Assembly: GCA_024636445.1 (NCBI GenBank)
Contig: JAGXHE010000011.1
Span: 1-57,165 of the forward strand
Length of the DNA: 57,165 bases
Direction of reading: 5' to 3'
Origin: Sulfitobacter sp.
Lineage (GTDB): Bacteria; Pseudomonadota; Alphaproteobacteria; Rhodobacterales; Rhodobacteraceae
In this document: one piece after another, positions 8,945-19,612 of the stretch
Position numbering within the stretch: the first letter of the stretch is position 1
Layout: each line of letters begins with the position of its first letter
Made by a program: the position numbers and the translations under genes
Notes under the pieces: generated by a model
What the model saw: only the letters and a program-made list of their open reading frames with translations
What the model was told of the DNA's origin: nothing
Databases searched by the model: none

Positions 8945-10492
8945 ATGACGGACACAGCAACATCTGGACGGCGCGGACGCGGGGGCGGTGGCGCCGCACG
9001 GCGGGCCGAGCGCAGCGCGGTGTCGTTCGAGACGGCAAAGTATATCGAACGCAATATTCCCAACTTTGAAATCCTGAACGAGGAAGCGCTGCAGATCATC
9101 GAGGCCAACGCCGAGACGATCCTCGAAGAGATCGGTGTGAACTTTCCCGATAACCCTGCCGCCTTGCAACGCTGGCGCGATGCGGGTGCGGATGTGGACG
9201 GTGAACGCGTGCGTATTCCCAAAGGGTTGGCCCGCGAGTTGTGCAAGACCGCACCAAGCGAATACACCCAGCACGCGCGCAACCCCGAGCGCAATGTCGT
9301 GGTGGGCGGGCGCAATCTGGTGTTGGCGCCGGTTTACGGTCCGCCCTTCGTGCGCGATGCTGCCGGTGGCCGCCGCTATGCGACGCTGGACGATTTCCAG
9401 AAGTTCGTGAAGCTGGCCTATATGTCCAAATGGCTGCACCACTCGGGCGGCACGGTCTGTGAGCCGACGGATATCCCGGTGAACAAGCGCCACCTTGATA
9501 TGCTTTATGCGCACATGACGCTGTCGGACAAACCGTTCATGGGCTCGGTGACCGAGCCCAGCCGCGCGCAGGATTCGGTCGATATGTGCGGTGTGCTGTT
9601 CGGGGAGGACTTTGTTCAGCAGAACACGGTGATGACCTCGCTGATCAACATCAACTCGCCGATGACCTTTGACGATGTGATGATGGGCGCGCTGGAGGTC
9701 TATGCCAAGAACAACCAGGCCTGCATTATCTCGCCGTTTATCGTCGGTGGCGCGATGGCGCCGGTGTCGGTGATGGGCACGCTGACGCAGGTGCTGGCCG
9801 AAGTGTTGGCGGGCATTGCCTATAGCCAGCTGTGCCGCAAGGGCGCGCCGGTGATTTTCGGGGCGTTTGTGACGTCGATTGACATGAACTCGGGCGCGCC
9901 CACGTTTGGCACGCCGGAGGCTGCGCACATTACCTATGGTGCGGGGCAACTGGCGCGGCGCATGGGGCTGCCGTTCCGGTCGGCGGGATCTTTCTGCGGA
10001 TCGAAACTGCCCGATGCGCAGGCGGCCTATGAGACGTCGAACTCGCTGAACATGGGGCTGTTGTCAGGTGTGAACTTCATGCTGCACGCTTGCGGCTGGC
10101 TTGAGGGCGGGCTGGTGTCGTCCTTCGAGAAGTTCGTGATGGACGCCGACCAGCTGGGCACGTTGCACCATCTGGCCCGTGGCGTTCAGATCGACGAGAA
10201 CGCGCAGGCGATGGATGCGATCCGCGAAGTGGGGCCCGGTGGGCACTATCTGGGCTGCGCCCATACGCAGGCGAACTTCAAGGCTGCGTTCTGGAAGTCT
10301 GACTTGCTGGACTATAAACCATTCGAGACCTGGCAGGACGATGGCGCGCGCGACACGCAGGCGCTGGCCAGCATCCGTGTCGAAAAGATGCTGAACGACT
10401 ATCAGCAGCCTGCCATCGACCCGGCCATCGTTGAAGCGCTGGATGCCTTCGTGGCCAAACGCAAGGCGGCCGAACCCGATTCGTTCATGTAA
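8945..10492 (+). CDS. Trimethylamine methyltransferase (MttB) family protein, non-pyrrolysine
   Basis: A 515-residue TIM-barrel methyltransferase of the MttB superfamily. Archaeal MttB carries pyrrolysine encoded by an in-frame amber codon; here the reading frame is continuous. It therefore belongs to the large non-pyrrolysine branch that includes glycine betaine and other quaternary-amine methyltransferases feeding a corrinoid protein. No corrinoid protein or methyltransferase partner lies nearby, so the methyl acceptor and donor are unknown. The first 25 residues are a low-complexity Arg/Gly/Ala stretch. GAGG precedes the ATG by 8 bases. The 3' end runs into an inverted repeat shared with DUF6477. 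Confidence 0.9.
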   Translation: MTDTATSGRRGRGGGGAARRAERSAVSFETAKYIERNIPNFEILNEEALQIIEANAETILEEIGVNFPDNPAALQRWRDAGADVDGERVRIPKGLARELCKTAPSEYTQHARNPERNVVVGGRNLVLAPVYGPPFVRDAAGGRRYATLDDFQKFVKLAYMSKWLHHSGGTVCEPTDIPVNKRHLDMLYAHMTLSDKPFMGSVTEPSRAQDSVDMCGVLFGEDFVQQNTVMTSLININSPMTFDDVMMGALEVYAKNNQACIISPFIVGGAMAPVSVMGTLTQVLAEVLAGIAYSQLCRKGAPVIFGAFVTSIDMNSGAPTFGTPEAAHITYGAGQLARRMGLPFRSAGSFCGSKLPDAQAAYETSNSLNMGLLSGVNFMLHACGWLEGGLVSSFEKFVMDADQLGTLHHLARGVQIDENAQAMDAIREVGPGGHYLGCAHTQANFKAAFWKSDLLDYKPFETWQDDGARDTQALASIRVEKMLNDYQQPAIDPAIVEALDAFVAKRKAAEPDSFM

Positions 10493-10499
10493 ACGATCC

Positions 10500-10529
10500 G
10501 CGCACCGCCCTTAGTCCTGGGCGGTGCGC
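10500..10529. repeat. Perfect 11-bp inverted repeat between convergent genes
   Basis: GCGCACCGCCC (10500-10510) and GGGCGGTGCGC (10519-10529) flank an 8-base loop. The loop and right arm encode the last codons and stop of the DUF6477 gene, and the MttB-family stop is just to the left. It probably acts as a two-way 3' end structure. No T run follows on either strand, so classical intrinsic termination is doubtful. Confidence 0.55.
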
Positions 10530-10798
10530 ATCACGCGGGCTTCGGCCACGATGGCGATCAGCACGTCGATATGGCGCGTCAGACTATAGCCCGTATCGTT
10601 CCCCTTGCGCTGGGCATTCAGCGCCGATTCCATTTCCATCAACTGCATCAGTGCCGCCCCGTAGCGCGGCAAAGTGCCGTAGCCCAGCAGGCGCGGCAGA
10701 TGCACGTCGCGTCTGTAGTCTTCGGCCCCAAAACGGGCGGCACGCATCAACAGGCGTGGACGGTGGATGGCGGAAAGCATCGACAGGATATCTTGCAT
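10511..10798 (-). CDS. DUF6477 family protein
   Basis: A 95-residue soluble, Arg-rich protein that I recognise as the DUF6477 family, found in Rhodobacterales. Its function is unknown. I chose the ATG at 10798 because AAAGGAA lies 8 to 14 bases upstream; a start 24 bases further out (10822) lacks a good site. It is divergent from the HTH/DUF6456 gene, and the 247 bases between the two starts hold the DnaA-box pair. The arrangement suggests shared regulation. No catalytic motif or membrane segment is visible. Confidence 0.75.
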   Translation of the reverse strand: MQDILSMLSAIHRPRLLMRAARFGAEDYRRDVHLPRLLGYGTLPRYGAALMQLMEMESALNAQRKGNDTGYSLTRHIDVLIAIVAEARVMRTAQD

Positions 10799-10961
10799 GG
10801 GGTGATTCCTTTGCAGTGGCACATCTGCGGGCCGTCTCGGACCAGCGGGCTTTCACCTTGGCACAGCTTTAAAGGGTGTTGCGTGCACCTTTGGACCGGC
10901 GCGCGCCGGTTTCACCAGAGTTTATGATTTGGAAACAATGATTGGCTCATCGGACAGTTTG

Positions 10962-10976
10962 TTAAGAAATGCGTAA
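10962..10976. promoter_or_regulatory. CtrA-like site
   Basis: TTAA, seven bases, then GTAA: one mismatch from the alphaproteobacterial CtrA consensus TTAA-N7-TTAA. It lies 20 bases left of the DnaA boxes. A motif this short is weak alone; its position beside the boxes is the reason to record it. Confidence 0.3.
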
Positions 10977-10995
10977 CCAGTGCACTTTTAGGTTG

Positions 10996-11016
10996 TGTGG
11001 ATAAGTCTGTGGATAA
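10996..11016 (-). promoter_or_regulatory. Two tandem perfect DnaA boxes
   Basis: TGTGGATAA occurs at 10996-11004 and again at 11008-11016, both being the minus-strand reading of the consensus DnaA box TTATCCACA. They are in direct orientation 12 bases apart and end 29 bases before the start codon of the HTH/DUF6456 gene. DnaA, the replication initiator, also acts as a transcription factor through such boxes. The flank 10920-10990 is relatively AT-rich. Confidence 0.7.
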
Positions 11017-11045
11017 AGTGCAGATAGAACTTCAGGGGAAGACAC

Positions 11046-12197
11046 ATGGGGACGGACCGATTTTTGGATCAACGGATGTTGATCGCCGACACGCCTGCTT
11101 GGGTGCCCGAGGCAGCGCAGGCCTATCTGGCGCACACCGAAGCGGGTCTGACAATTCGCGCGCTGGCACGTATCGCGGGCTGTCACGCATCGACGGTGCT
11201 GCGTCAGGTCAGGAGGTTGGAAAGCCGTCGTGACGATCCTCTGGTCGATGCGGCCCTGCACAATCTGGGTGCCCGGTTCTACCGCGATGACGCGGCGTCT
11301 GGTGAAGGTGTTTCAGAAATCAAGGACGGTCCAAAGATGAATCAATTTGTCAGAAAAAGCGAAGCACCCGAAGAGGATCACCTTGAGCGTGACGCGCTGC
11401 GGGTGTTGCGGCGGATGTGTGAAAAAGGCGCGGTACTGGCGGTGGCCGGTGATCTGGACAAGGCGGTGGTCGTGCGCGATGGCACCACGCGTACCGCGGT
11501 GGTGGACCGGACAGTTGCCGAGGCGATGGCGCTGAAGGACTGGATCGCGCCAGACGGGCAGGGCCGGATCATACGCTACCGTATCACGGCGTCGGGGCGG
11601 GCGGCACTGACGCAAATGTTGCGGGACGCGGGCGAAGAGGCGCTTGCCGAGGGGTTTGCCGAAGCGCGCACCGATTTTGCAGGCCAGCACCGGCAGTGGG
11701 GCGAAAAGGACGTAAGCGAGGCGGATGGGGAGGACACGGGCACGCGCCGGATGCGCTACAACCTGTCTGAATCGCCGCTGACGGCGTTGGCACGTCGGCG
11801 CGACAAGGATGGCGCGCAGTTCCTGAGCGGTGATCTGGTGCGTGCGGGCGAGCGTCTGCGCGAGGATTTCGAGCTGGCCAACATGGGGCCCAAGGTGGCG
11901 CAGAACTGGGACCGGTTCCTGACGGCGGGGGTGCAAGGCTCCGCCAGCCCCGATGGCGGCATCGGTACCGGGCCGGAAGGCGCGCGCAGACGGGTGTCGG
12001 GGGCGCTGAGTGATCTGGGGCCGGGACTGTCGGATGTTGTCTTGCGTTGCTGCTGCTATCTGGAGGGGCTGGAAACCGCCGAAAAGCGTTTGGGCTGGTC
12101 GGCGCGTTCGGGCAAGATCGTGCTGCGGATCGCGTTGATGCGGCTGAAACGGCATTACGACGAGGTGTCGGGGCCGGGGGGCGGTTTGATCGGGTAG
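11046..12197 (+). CDS. Helix-turn-helix regulator with C-terminal DUF6456 domain
   Basis: A 383-residue protein. Residues about 35-60 form a helix-turn-helix (LTIRALARIAGCHASTVLRQ), and a second, possibly winged, segment occupies about 110-200. The last 130 residues match the DUF6456 domain widespread in alphaproteobacteria (YNLSESPLTALARRR; LGWSARSGKIVLRIAL). The combination suggests a DNA-binding regulator, but target and signal are unknown. The start codon follows AGGGGAAG. Two perfect DnaA boxes and a CtrA-like site lie just upstream, hinting at cell-cycle control. No terminator belongs to it; the hairpin downstream faces katG. Confidence 0.82.
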   Translation: MGTDRFLDQRMLIADTPAWVPEAAQAYLAHTEAGLTIRALARIAGCHASTVLRQVRRLESRRDDPLVDAALHNLGARFYRDDAASGEGVSEIKDGPKMNQFVRKSEAPEEDHLERDALRVLRRMCEKGAVLAVAGDLDKAVVVRDGTTRTAVVDRTVAEAMALKDWIAPDGQGRIIRYRITASGRAALTQMLRDAGEEALAEGFAEARTDFAGQHRQWGEKDVSEADGEDTGTRRMRYNLSESPLTALARRRDKDGAQFLSGDLVRAGERLREDFELANMGPKVAQNWDRFLTAGVQGSASPDGGIGTGPEGARRRVSGALSDLGPGLSDVVLRCCCYLEGLETAEKRLGWSARSGKIVLRIALMRLKRHYDEVSGPGGGLIG

Positions 12198-12230
12198 GGA
12201 CTTATGACGCGACACAACGCGGGAGACGAA

Positions 12231-12267
12231 AAAAGGGCGCCTCGGAGATGTTCCGAAGCGCCCCTTT
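12231..12267 (-). terminator. Rho-independent terminator of katG
   Basis: The stem GGGCGC/GCGCCC plus TCGGA/TCCGA, with one internal mismatch and a 5-base loop, is followed on the minus strand by a run of six T. It starts about 19 bases after the katG stop codon. Confidence 0.8.
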
Positions 12268-12285
12268 CGTTTGGTTTGGCGATCC

Positions 12286-14802
<2,517 letters not shown>

Positions 14803-15750
14803 ATGCGCGATCTTAAAATCCCGGAGCAACGCCACCCTGAAAAGGCGCGTCGCCCCGACAACCCGCAGCCGAAAAAGCCGGACTGGATCCGCGTCAAGGC
14901 GCCGGGCGGGCAAGGCTATGCCGAAACGCGCAAGATCATGCGCGACAACAATCTGACCACGGTCTGCGAAGAGGCAGGCTGCCCCAACGTCGGCGAATGC
15001 TGGAGCCAGGGACACGCCACCATGATGATCATGGGCGAGGTCTGCACCCGCGCCTGCACCTTCTGCAACATCGCCACCGGCAAACCACCCGAGGATCTGG
15101 ATGCGTTCGAGCCGGGCCGCGTGGCCCATGCGGTCGAAAAGCTGGGTCTGAATCATGTGGTCATCACCAGCGTCGACCGCGACGATGTGACCGACGGCGG
15201 GGCGGACCACTTTGCCCAGACCATTCGTGCCATCCGGCACCGCAGCCCCGGAACCACCATCGAGATCCTGACGCCGGATTTCATCCGCTGCGATCCTGCG
15301 GTGCTCGAAGTCGTGGTCGAGGCGCGCCCCGATGTGTTCAACCACAACCTCGAAACCGTGCCCGGCCTTTATCCCGAAGTGCGCCCCGGCGCGCGCTACT
15401 TCCACAGCTTGCGTCTGTTGCAGCGGGTCAAGGAACTGGACCCGACGATGTTCACCAAGTCAGGCATCATGGTGGGCCTTGGCGAAGACCGCCAATCGGT
15501 TATCCAGGTCATGGAAGACATGCGCGCCGCCGACATCGACTTTCTGACCATCGGCCAGTACCTGCAGCCTACGCCCAAACACCACCGGGTGGACCGCTTT
15601 GTGCATCCCGATGAATTCGCGAACTACGAAAAGTCGGCCTATGGCAAAGGCTTTTTGATGGTCTCGGCCACGCCGCTGACCCGTTCATCCTATCACGCGG
15701 GCGATGACTTTGCGCGGCTGCGTGCCGCGCGGCTTGCAAGGTTTGGCTGA
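14803..15750 (+). CDS. lipA: Lipoyl synthase
   Basis: A 315-residue radical-SAM enzyme that inserts two sulfur atoms into protein-bound octanoyl groups to make lipoyl cofactors for pyruvate and 2-oxoglutarate dehydrogenases. The auxiliary iron-sulfur cluster is held by Cys55, Cys60 and Cys66 ([12 protein letters not shown]). The radical-SAM cluster is held by Cys81, Cys85 and Cys88 (CTRACTFC). The conserved C-terminal RSSYHA serine ligand is present. The DMT gene immediately downstream may be co-transcribed. lipB is not adjacent. Confidence 0.98.
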   Translation: MRDLKIPEQRHPEKARRPDNPQPKKPDWIRVKAPGGQGYAETRKIMRDNNLTTVCEEAGCPNVGECWSQGHATMMIMGEVCTRACTFCNIATGKPPEDLDAFEPGRVAHAVEKLGLNHVVITSVDRDDVTDGGADHFAQTIRAIRHRSPGTTIEILTPDFIRCDPAVLEVVVEARPDVFNHNLETVPGLYPEVRPGARYFHSLRLLQRVKELDPTMFTKSGIMVGLGEDRQSVIQVMEDMRAADIDFLTIGQYLQPTPKHHRVDRFVHPDEFANYEKSAYGKGFLMVSATPLTRSSYHAGDDFARLRAARLARFG

Positions 15751-15760
15751 GACGGGCGAC

Positions 15761-16732
15761 GTGGTCCAAGACGACGTCCAAGGCGACGCGACGCAAGATG
15801 ACGGGGCGCAAGATGACGGGGCGAAAGACGCCGCGCGCACCCGTCTGGTCGGGGTTTTCTTTGGCCTCTCTGCCGTTGTCATGTGGGCCCTGTATTTCGT
15901 CTATGCCCGAGAGGCCGCGCAGACCGGTCTCAAGCCCATCGACGTCATCTTGTTGCGCTACGGTGTCGCGGGGCTGATCCTGCTGCCGTGGCTGATCCGC
16001 AAGGGTCTGGGCAATCTGGGCGGCGTCGGCTGGGGGCGCGGCATCGTGGTGGCGCTGTTCGTCGGTCCGATATTCCTGATGTTCGGCGCGGGTGGATTTC
16101 TGTTCGCACCGCTGGCCCACGGTGCCGTGATGCAGCCCTCGACTGCTGCACTGGTGGCGACGGGGATCGCGATCCTGTTTCTGGGGGAAAAGCTGCACGC
16201 TGCGCGCATAACCGGCATCGCGATGGTACTGGGTGGTATCGCGCTGATTTCGCTTACCGGAACGACCGAAGCCTCGCCCGACGCGTGGAAGGGGCATTTG
16301 ATGTTCATGGTGGCGGGCACCTGCTGGGCGGGCTTCACGATCATCGTGCGCATCTGGCAACTGGGCGCGATTGCAGCAACGGCAGCGGCGTCGGTGCTGT
16401 CGGCGGTGGTGGTGGTGCCGGGGGTGCTGATCTTCGGCACGCTGGAGCGTCTTGCAGCCCTTCCCGTCGAGACGCTGATGGTACAGATCACGGTGCACGG
16501 CGTGATGGCGGGCGTGCTGGCGATGGTCGCCTACGCGCGCTCGGTCGCGATGCTGGGCGTGGGCTCGGCGGCGCTGTTTCCCGCCGTGGTGCCCGCGGTA
16601 GCACTGATCCTGGGCATTCCGATTGCAGGCGAAGTGCCCACGGCCCCCGAATGGCTGGGTGCCGTGCTTGCAACCACCGGTCTTGCCGTGGCGCTGGGGG
16701 GCATCCCCGGAATGCGCCGCGTGGGGGCCTGA
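15761..16732 (+). CDS. DMT family transporter (EamA) with acidic N-terminal repeat
   Basis: About 323 residues with two EamA repeats and roughly ten membrane helices, the third DMT exporter in the window; substrate unknown. Before the first helix is an unusual acidic tail made of near-repeats of QDDGA, encoded by an exact 15-base tandem duplication. The start is uncertain. GTG at 15761 lies 10 bases after the lipA stop. An ATG at 15704 would overlap lipA by 47 bases and read its 3' end in another frame. The next Met is inside helix 1. Strand and spacing suggest co-transcription with lipA. Confidence 0.85.
   Translation: MVQDDVQGDATQDDGAQDDGAKDAARTRLVGVFFGLSAVVMWALYFVYAREAAQTGLKPIDVILLRYGVAGLILLPWLIRKGLGNLGGVGWGRGIVVALFVGPIFLMFGAGGFLFAPLAHGAVMQPSTAALVATGIAILFLGEKLHAARITGIAMVLGGIALISLTGTTEASPDAWKGHLMFMVAGTCWAGFTIIVRIWQLGAIAATAAASVLSAVVVVPGVLIFGTLERLAALPVETLMVQITVHGVMAGVLAMVAYARSVAMLGVGSAALFPAVVPAVALILGIPIAGEVPTAPEWLGAVLATTGLAVALGGIPGMRRVGA
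15794..15823 (+). repeat. Exact 15-bp tandem duplication within the DMT gene
   Basis: CAAGATGACGGGGCG is repeated head to tail (15794-15808, 15809-15823), with degenerate copies on either side. It encodes QDDGA twice, in frame, in the cytoplasmic N-terminal tail of the transporter. Such a repeat could expand or contract by slippage without breaking the frame. Confidence 0.8.
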
Positions 16733-16734
16733 GC

Positions 16735-16791
16735 TTCATCTTGCCAGATAAACTCCGGGGGAGGTGCCTTGGCACCGGGGGCAGAGCCCCC
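16735..16791 (+). repeat. Dispersed intergenic repeat, copy B
   Basis: It starts 2 bases after the DMT stop codon with TTCATCTTGCCAGATAAACT, then CCGGGGG. Two hairpins follow: GGTGCC-TT-GGCACC (16763-16776) and GGGGGC-AGA-GCCCCC. The leader is shared with copies at 8778 and 50796. Its position suggests a 3'-end structure. Confidence 0.75.
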
Positions 16792-16826
16792 ATACTCACC
16801 ACGTGGCAGAGCCCCTAGTCACCACC

Positions 16827-16994
16827 TCAGGGCCTCGCGCGCGTCGCAGTCGCCCAATCTGGCCACCAGCCGATCTTTTCGATGCCCCAGATCATCAGCA
16901 GCACGGCGATGATGCCAAACACCAGCTTGATCCGTCCCGTCGACGGCGGATTGCGCGCCCAGCGGGTCATGCGCACGAACCAGATCGGATTCAT
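16827..16994 (-). CDS. Small single-pass membrane protein overlapping hpt
   Basis: A 55-residue frame beginning [17 protein letters not shown]. It has a basic N-terminus, one hydrophobic helix at about residues 22-38 ([16 protein letters not shown]), and a Trp-rich tail (IGWWPDW). Its ATG overlaps the hpt stop codon as ATGA, which implies translational coupling. The charge pattern predicts an inner-membrane protein with its N-terminus in the cytosol. I do not know a function; I believe similar short proteins occur beside hpt in related bacteria, but this needs checking. Confidence 0.7.
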   Translation of the reverse strand: MNPIWFVRMTRWARNPPSTGRIKLVFGIIAVLLMIWGIEKIGWWPDWATATRARP

Positions 16995-17527
16995 GTGAAC
17001 CGTACCTTTCCGATATAACTCAGATTTCGGTTCCGCTGGGCAAAGTCGATGCCGTACCCCACGACAAATTCATCTGGGATTTCAAAACCGGTCCAATCCG
17101 CCTTCATGTCGATCTCGCGGCGTTCGGGTTTGTCCAGCAGCGCGATGGATTTCAGCCGTGCAGGTCCGCGTGACCGTAGCAGGTTGATCACGTGGTGCAA
17201 CGTGTGCCCGGTGTCGACGATATCCTCGACCACCAGCACGTCGCGCCCTTCGATAGCACCGCGCAAGTCCTTGAGAATACGCACCTCTCGGCTCGATTCC
17301 ATCCCGTCCCCATAGGAAGATGCCTCAAGGAAATCGACCTCGATCGGCAAGTCCAGCTCGCGCACCAGATCGGCGATGAACACGAACGAGCCGCGCAGCA
17401 GGCCCACGACGACCAGCTTGTCGGTGCCTTCGAATTCGACCTGTATTTCGCCGCACAATTCTTCGATCCGCGCGGCGATTGTCTTGGCCGAGATCATCTG
17501 ATCAATCACATAAGGCCGGTCCGTCAT
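16991..17527 (-). CDS. hpt: Hypoxanthine phosphoribosyltransferase
   Basis: A 178-residue purine-salvage enzyme that joins hypoxanthine (and often guanine) to PRPP to give IMP or GMP. The PRPP-binding signature [12 protein letters not shown] is clear, and the first loop GLLRGS (binding pyrophosphate) and the C-terminal Asp region ([12 protein letters not shown]) are in place. I start it at the ATG at 17527, preceded by AAGGGG; an upstream frame to 17584 adds 19 unlikely residues. It overlaps the small membrane-protein gene by 4 bases and is divergent from the COQ10-like gene 70 bases away. Confidence 0.95.
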   Translation of the reverse strand: MTDRPYVIDQMISAKTIAARIEELCGEIQVEFEGTDKLVVVGLLRGSFVFIADLVRELDLPIEVDFLEASSYGDGMESSREVRILKDLRGAIEGRDVLVVEDIVDTGHTLHHVINLLRSRGPARLKSIALLDKPERREIDMKADWTGFEIPDEFVVGYGIDFAQRNRNLSYIGKVRFT

Positions 17528-17597
17528 GGTGTTCCCCTTGAACTCAGGTGTGTTTCGTAACACATGGGTTTCAACCTTTGCCATAACTCATAGCGTG

Positions 17598-18041
17598 ATG
17601 CCGACACATTCCGAAACCCGTTTCCTGCCCTATTCCGCCCAACAGATGTACGATCTGGTGGCCGACGTCGATTCCTACCCGCAGTTTCTGCCTTGGTGTT
17701 CGGCGGCGCGCGTCAAGTCGACGACGGACAAGGGCGACCATACCGTGATGGAGGCTGATCTGGTGATCAGCTTCAAGGTGTTCCGCGAGCGTTTCACCAG
17801 CCGCGTGGTCCTGTATCCGCAGGATTACAAGATTGACACCGAATATCTGGATGGTCCGTTTCGCTATATGAAATCGAACTGGCAGTTCACCGATGCCGAG
17901 GGCGGCTGCGACGTGCATTTCTTTGTCGATTTCGAGTTCCGCAACCGCATGTTGCAAGGCATCATCGGCGTCGTGTTCAATGAAGCGATGCAGCGGATCG
18001 TCCGCGCATTCGAACGGCGCGCAGCCGAGCTTTACGGCTAG
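17598..18041 (+). CDS. COQ10/RatA-type START domain protein
   Basis: A 147-residue single-domain protein of the polyketide cyclase/START superfamily, close to mitochondrial COQ10 and bacterial RatA. The beginning (THSETRFLPYSAQQMYDLVADVDSYPQFLPWC, quoted here in pieces: SAQQMYDLV, YPQFLPWC) is diagnostic. COQ10 homologues bind ubiquinone and help respiration. E. coli RatA was reported as a ribosome-association toxin, but in alphaproteobacteria a quinone-chaperone role is more likely. The ATG at 17598 was chosen; an upstream frame begins inside the hpt leader. No partner antitoxin (ratB-like) gene lies next to it. Confidence 0.88.
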   Translation: MPTHSETRFLPYSAQQMYDLVADVDSYPQFLPWCSAARVKSTTDKGDHTVMEADLVISFKVFRERFTSRVVLYPQDYKIDTEYLDGPFRYMKSNWQFTDAEGGCDVHFFVDFEFRNRMLQGIIGVVFNEAMQRIVRAFERRAAELYG

Positions 18042-18162
18042 GCGCTCCGCAATTTTGGGGGGAGGCCGCTGTGATGCCGTTGTGCATGGTTCGAAGGCGC
18101 ACAGGGCGCGCCCGCAGGGCATTGCAAGGCGACGATCTGGCCGGTTTTATCGCCCTGATCGG

Positions 18163-18636
18163 TTAGATCCCCGTCAGCGCACCAAGCAGCAGGCCAAGCG
18201 CATGATCACGGGCCGCTGCGCGCACGTTCGCGCGGCCCAAAGCGCCGAATTCGACCGTCTGTGTGGTCACGCCGTCCGGTCCCGCCACCCCGAAACATAC
18301 ACGCCCCTCGGGCTTGTGGTCCGATCCGCCGGGGCCTGCGATACCGGTGATCGCCACGGCCAGCTGCGCGTGGCTATGCTTTAACGCGCCTGAGGCCATC
18401 TCGGCTGCGATCTGTTCCGAGACAGCGCCGTGCGCGTCCAGCGTGGATTGCGCGACGCCCAGCATCTCGATCTTGGCGGCGTTGGTATAGGTGACCATGC
18501 CGCGATCGACCACGGCCGACGATCCGGGGATGTCGGTCAGCGCCGCCGCCACCATGCCGCCCGTGCAGCTTTCGGCCGTGGCGATCATCATGCCGCGTGC
18601 CTTTGCGGCTTCCAACACGGTGACAGGCAGGCTCAT
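18163..18636 (-). CDS. pncC: CinA C-terminal family protein (nicotinamide-nucleotide amidase)
   Basis: A 157-residue CinA C-terminal domain protein, standing alone without the N-terminal pyrophosphatase domain. The family signature is TAESCTGG near the start, then ITGIAGPGG. Members such as E. coli PncC deamidate nicotinamide mononucleotide and so recycle NAD. The ATG overlaps the pgpA stop codon by 4 bases, and it is the last gene of the ispD-ispF-pgpA-cinA string. A frame continuing upstream on this strand is a run-through of pgpA in another phase and was left out. Confidence 0.92.
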   Translation of the reverse strand: MSLPVTVLEAAKARGMMIATAESCTGGMVAAALTDIPGSSAVVDRGMVTYTNAAKIEMLGVAQSTLDAHGAVSEQIAAEMASGALKHSHAQLAVAITGIAGPGGSDHKPEGRVCFGVAGPDGVTTQTVEFGALGRANVRAAARDHALGLLLGALTGI

Positions 18637-19136
18637 CGCATCAGCACCCCGTGCGCCAGCCCTGCCAGCAGCACCACACCGATGGCCGCGAATATTCCTG
18701 CGATCACGTCGTCCAGCATCACGCCCATCGCATCCCCGCGCCGGTCGGCACGGCCCACCAGCCAGGGCTTCCAGATGTCGAACAGGCGAAACAGCACGAA
18801 GGCCGCAACCCAGCCCGGCCACATCGCCAGCATCGATACGCCGTTGTTCATGGCCGCGATAGACAGCGGCAGCAGGGCGATCCACTGGCCCACAACCTCG
18901 TCCGCCACAATCTCGGACGGGTCGTGGTCGGTTTTGCCCCTGGTCATCTCGCCCGTGGCCCAATACCCGGCGGCAAAGAGCACGACGATCCCCACCATCA
19001 ACAGCGGCCAGCCACCTATGACGTGCAGCAGCCACGCCCACGGCAGCGCCACCAGCGACCCCCATGTGCCCGAGGCGGGACGGATATACCCGACACCCAA
19101 GACGGTGCCGATGGCGGTTGCAAGCTTGCGTGTCAT
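18633..19136 (-). CDS. pgpA: Phosphatidylglycerophosphatase A
   Basis: A 167-residue membrane phosphatase that converts phosphatidylglycerophosphate to phosphatidylglycerol. The first conserved block ([17 protein letters not shown]), the acidic [14 protein letters not shown] and the late [11 protein letters not shown] and DDVIAG motifs match PgpA and include its metal-binding acids. Three or four hydrophobic segments place it in the inner membrane. It overlaps ispF upstream and cinA downstream by 4 bases each, so translation is probably coupled along the string. Confidence 0.95.
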   Translation of the reverse strand: MTRKLATAIGTVLGVGYIRPASGTWGSLVALPWAWLLHVIGGWPLLMVGIVVLFAAGYWATGEMTRGKTDHDPSEIVADEVVGQWIALLPLSIAAMNNGVSMLAMWPGWVAAFVLFRLFDIWKPWLVGRADRRGDAMGVMLDDVIAGIFAAIGVVLLAGLAHGVLMR

Positions 19137-19612
19137 GATTTCACCAATGTGCAGGTTGCCAGTGCCGCGATGCCTTCGCCGCGCCCGGTAAAGCCGAGAC
19201 GTTCCGATGTGGTCGCCTTGACGGAAATGCGATCCTCTCCGATCCCGGTGATCTCGGCCATACGCGCGCGCATGGCGGCGCTGTGCGGCCCGATCTTGGG
19301 GAACTCGCAGATGATCGTGCAGTCGATGTTGCTGATGGCAAAACCGTTTTCACGTGCCAGATCGACCGCATGTTTGAGGAAAATATGGCTTGCGGCCCCT
19401 TTCCACTGTGGATCAGAGGGGGGGAAATGCTGGCCGATATCACCCATCGCCAGCGCGCCATAGATCGCATCGGTGACCGCGTGCATCGCCACATCCGCGT
19501 CCGAATGGCCATTGAGACCCTGATCGTGGTCGATCCGAACGCCGCAGAGCGTCACATGATCGCCGCCTTCAAAGGCGTGCACGTCAAAGCCGTTACCCAG
19601 TCTGATGTCCAT
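19133..19612 (-). CDS. ispF: 2-C-methyl-D-erythritol 2,4-cyclodiphosphate synthase
   Basis: A 159-residue enzyme of the MEP isoprenoid pathway that cyclises the CDP-methylerythritol phosphate intermediate. The metal ligands are in GFDVHAF (Asp and His near the N-terminus) and the His in GHSDADV. The C-terminal [10 protein letters not shown] loop is intact. It overlaps ispD by 20 bases. Many alphaproteobacteria fuse these two as IspDF; here they remain separate frames, with the overlap looking like an intermediate arrangement. Confidence 0.97.
   Translation of the reverse strand: MDIRLGNGFDVHAFEGGDHVTLCGVRIDHDQGLNGHSDADVAMHAVTDAIYGALAMGDIGQHFPPSDPQWKGAASHIFLKHAVDLARENGFAISNIDCTIICEFPKIGPHSAAMRARMAEITGIGEDRISVKATTSERLGFTGRGEGIAALATCTLVKS

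Noticed and set aside
10920-11045. Chromosomal replication origin
   Set aside because: Only two DnaA boxes and a modest AT-rich flank are seen, and none of the usual origin neighbours (hemE, dnaA, parAB, gidAB) is present. A DnaA-regulated promoter is simpler.
17598-18041. RatA toxin of a toxin-antitoxin pair
   Set aside because: The family is named so in some databases, but no antitoxin gene adjoins it, and the COQ10 quinone-binding role fits alphaproteobacteria better.
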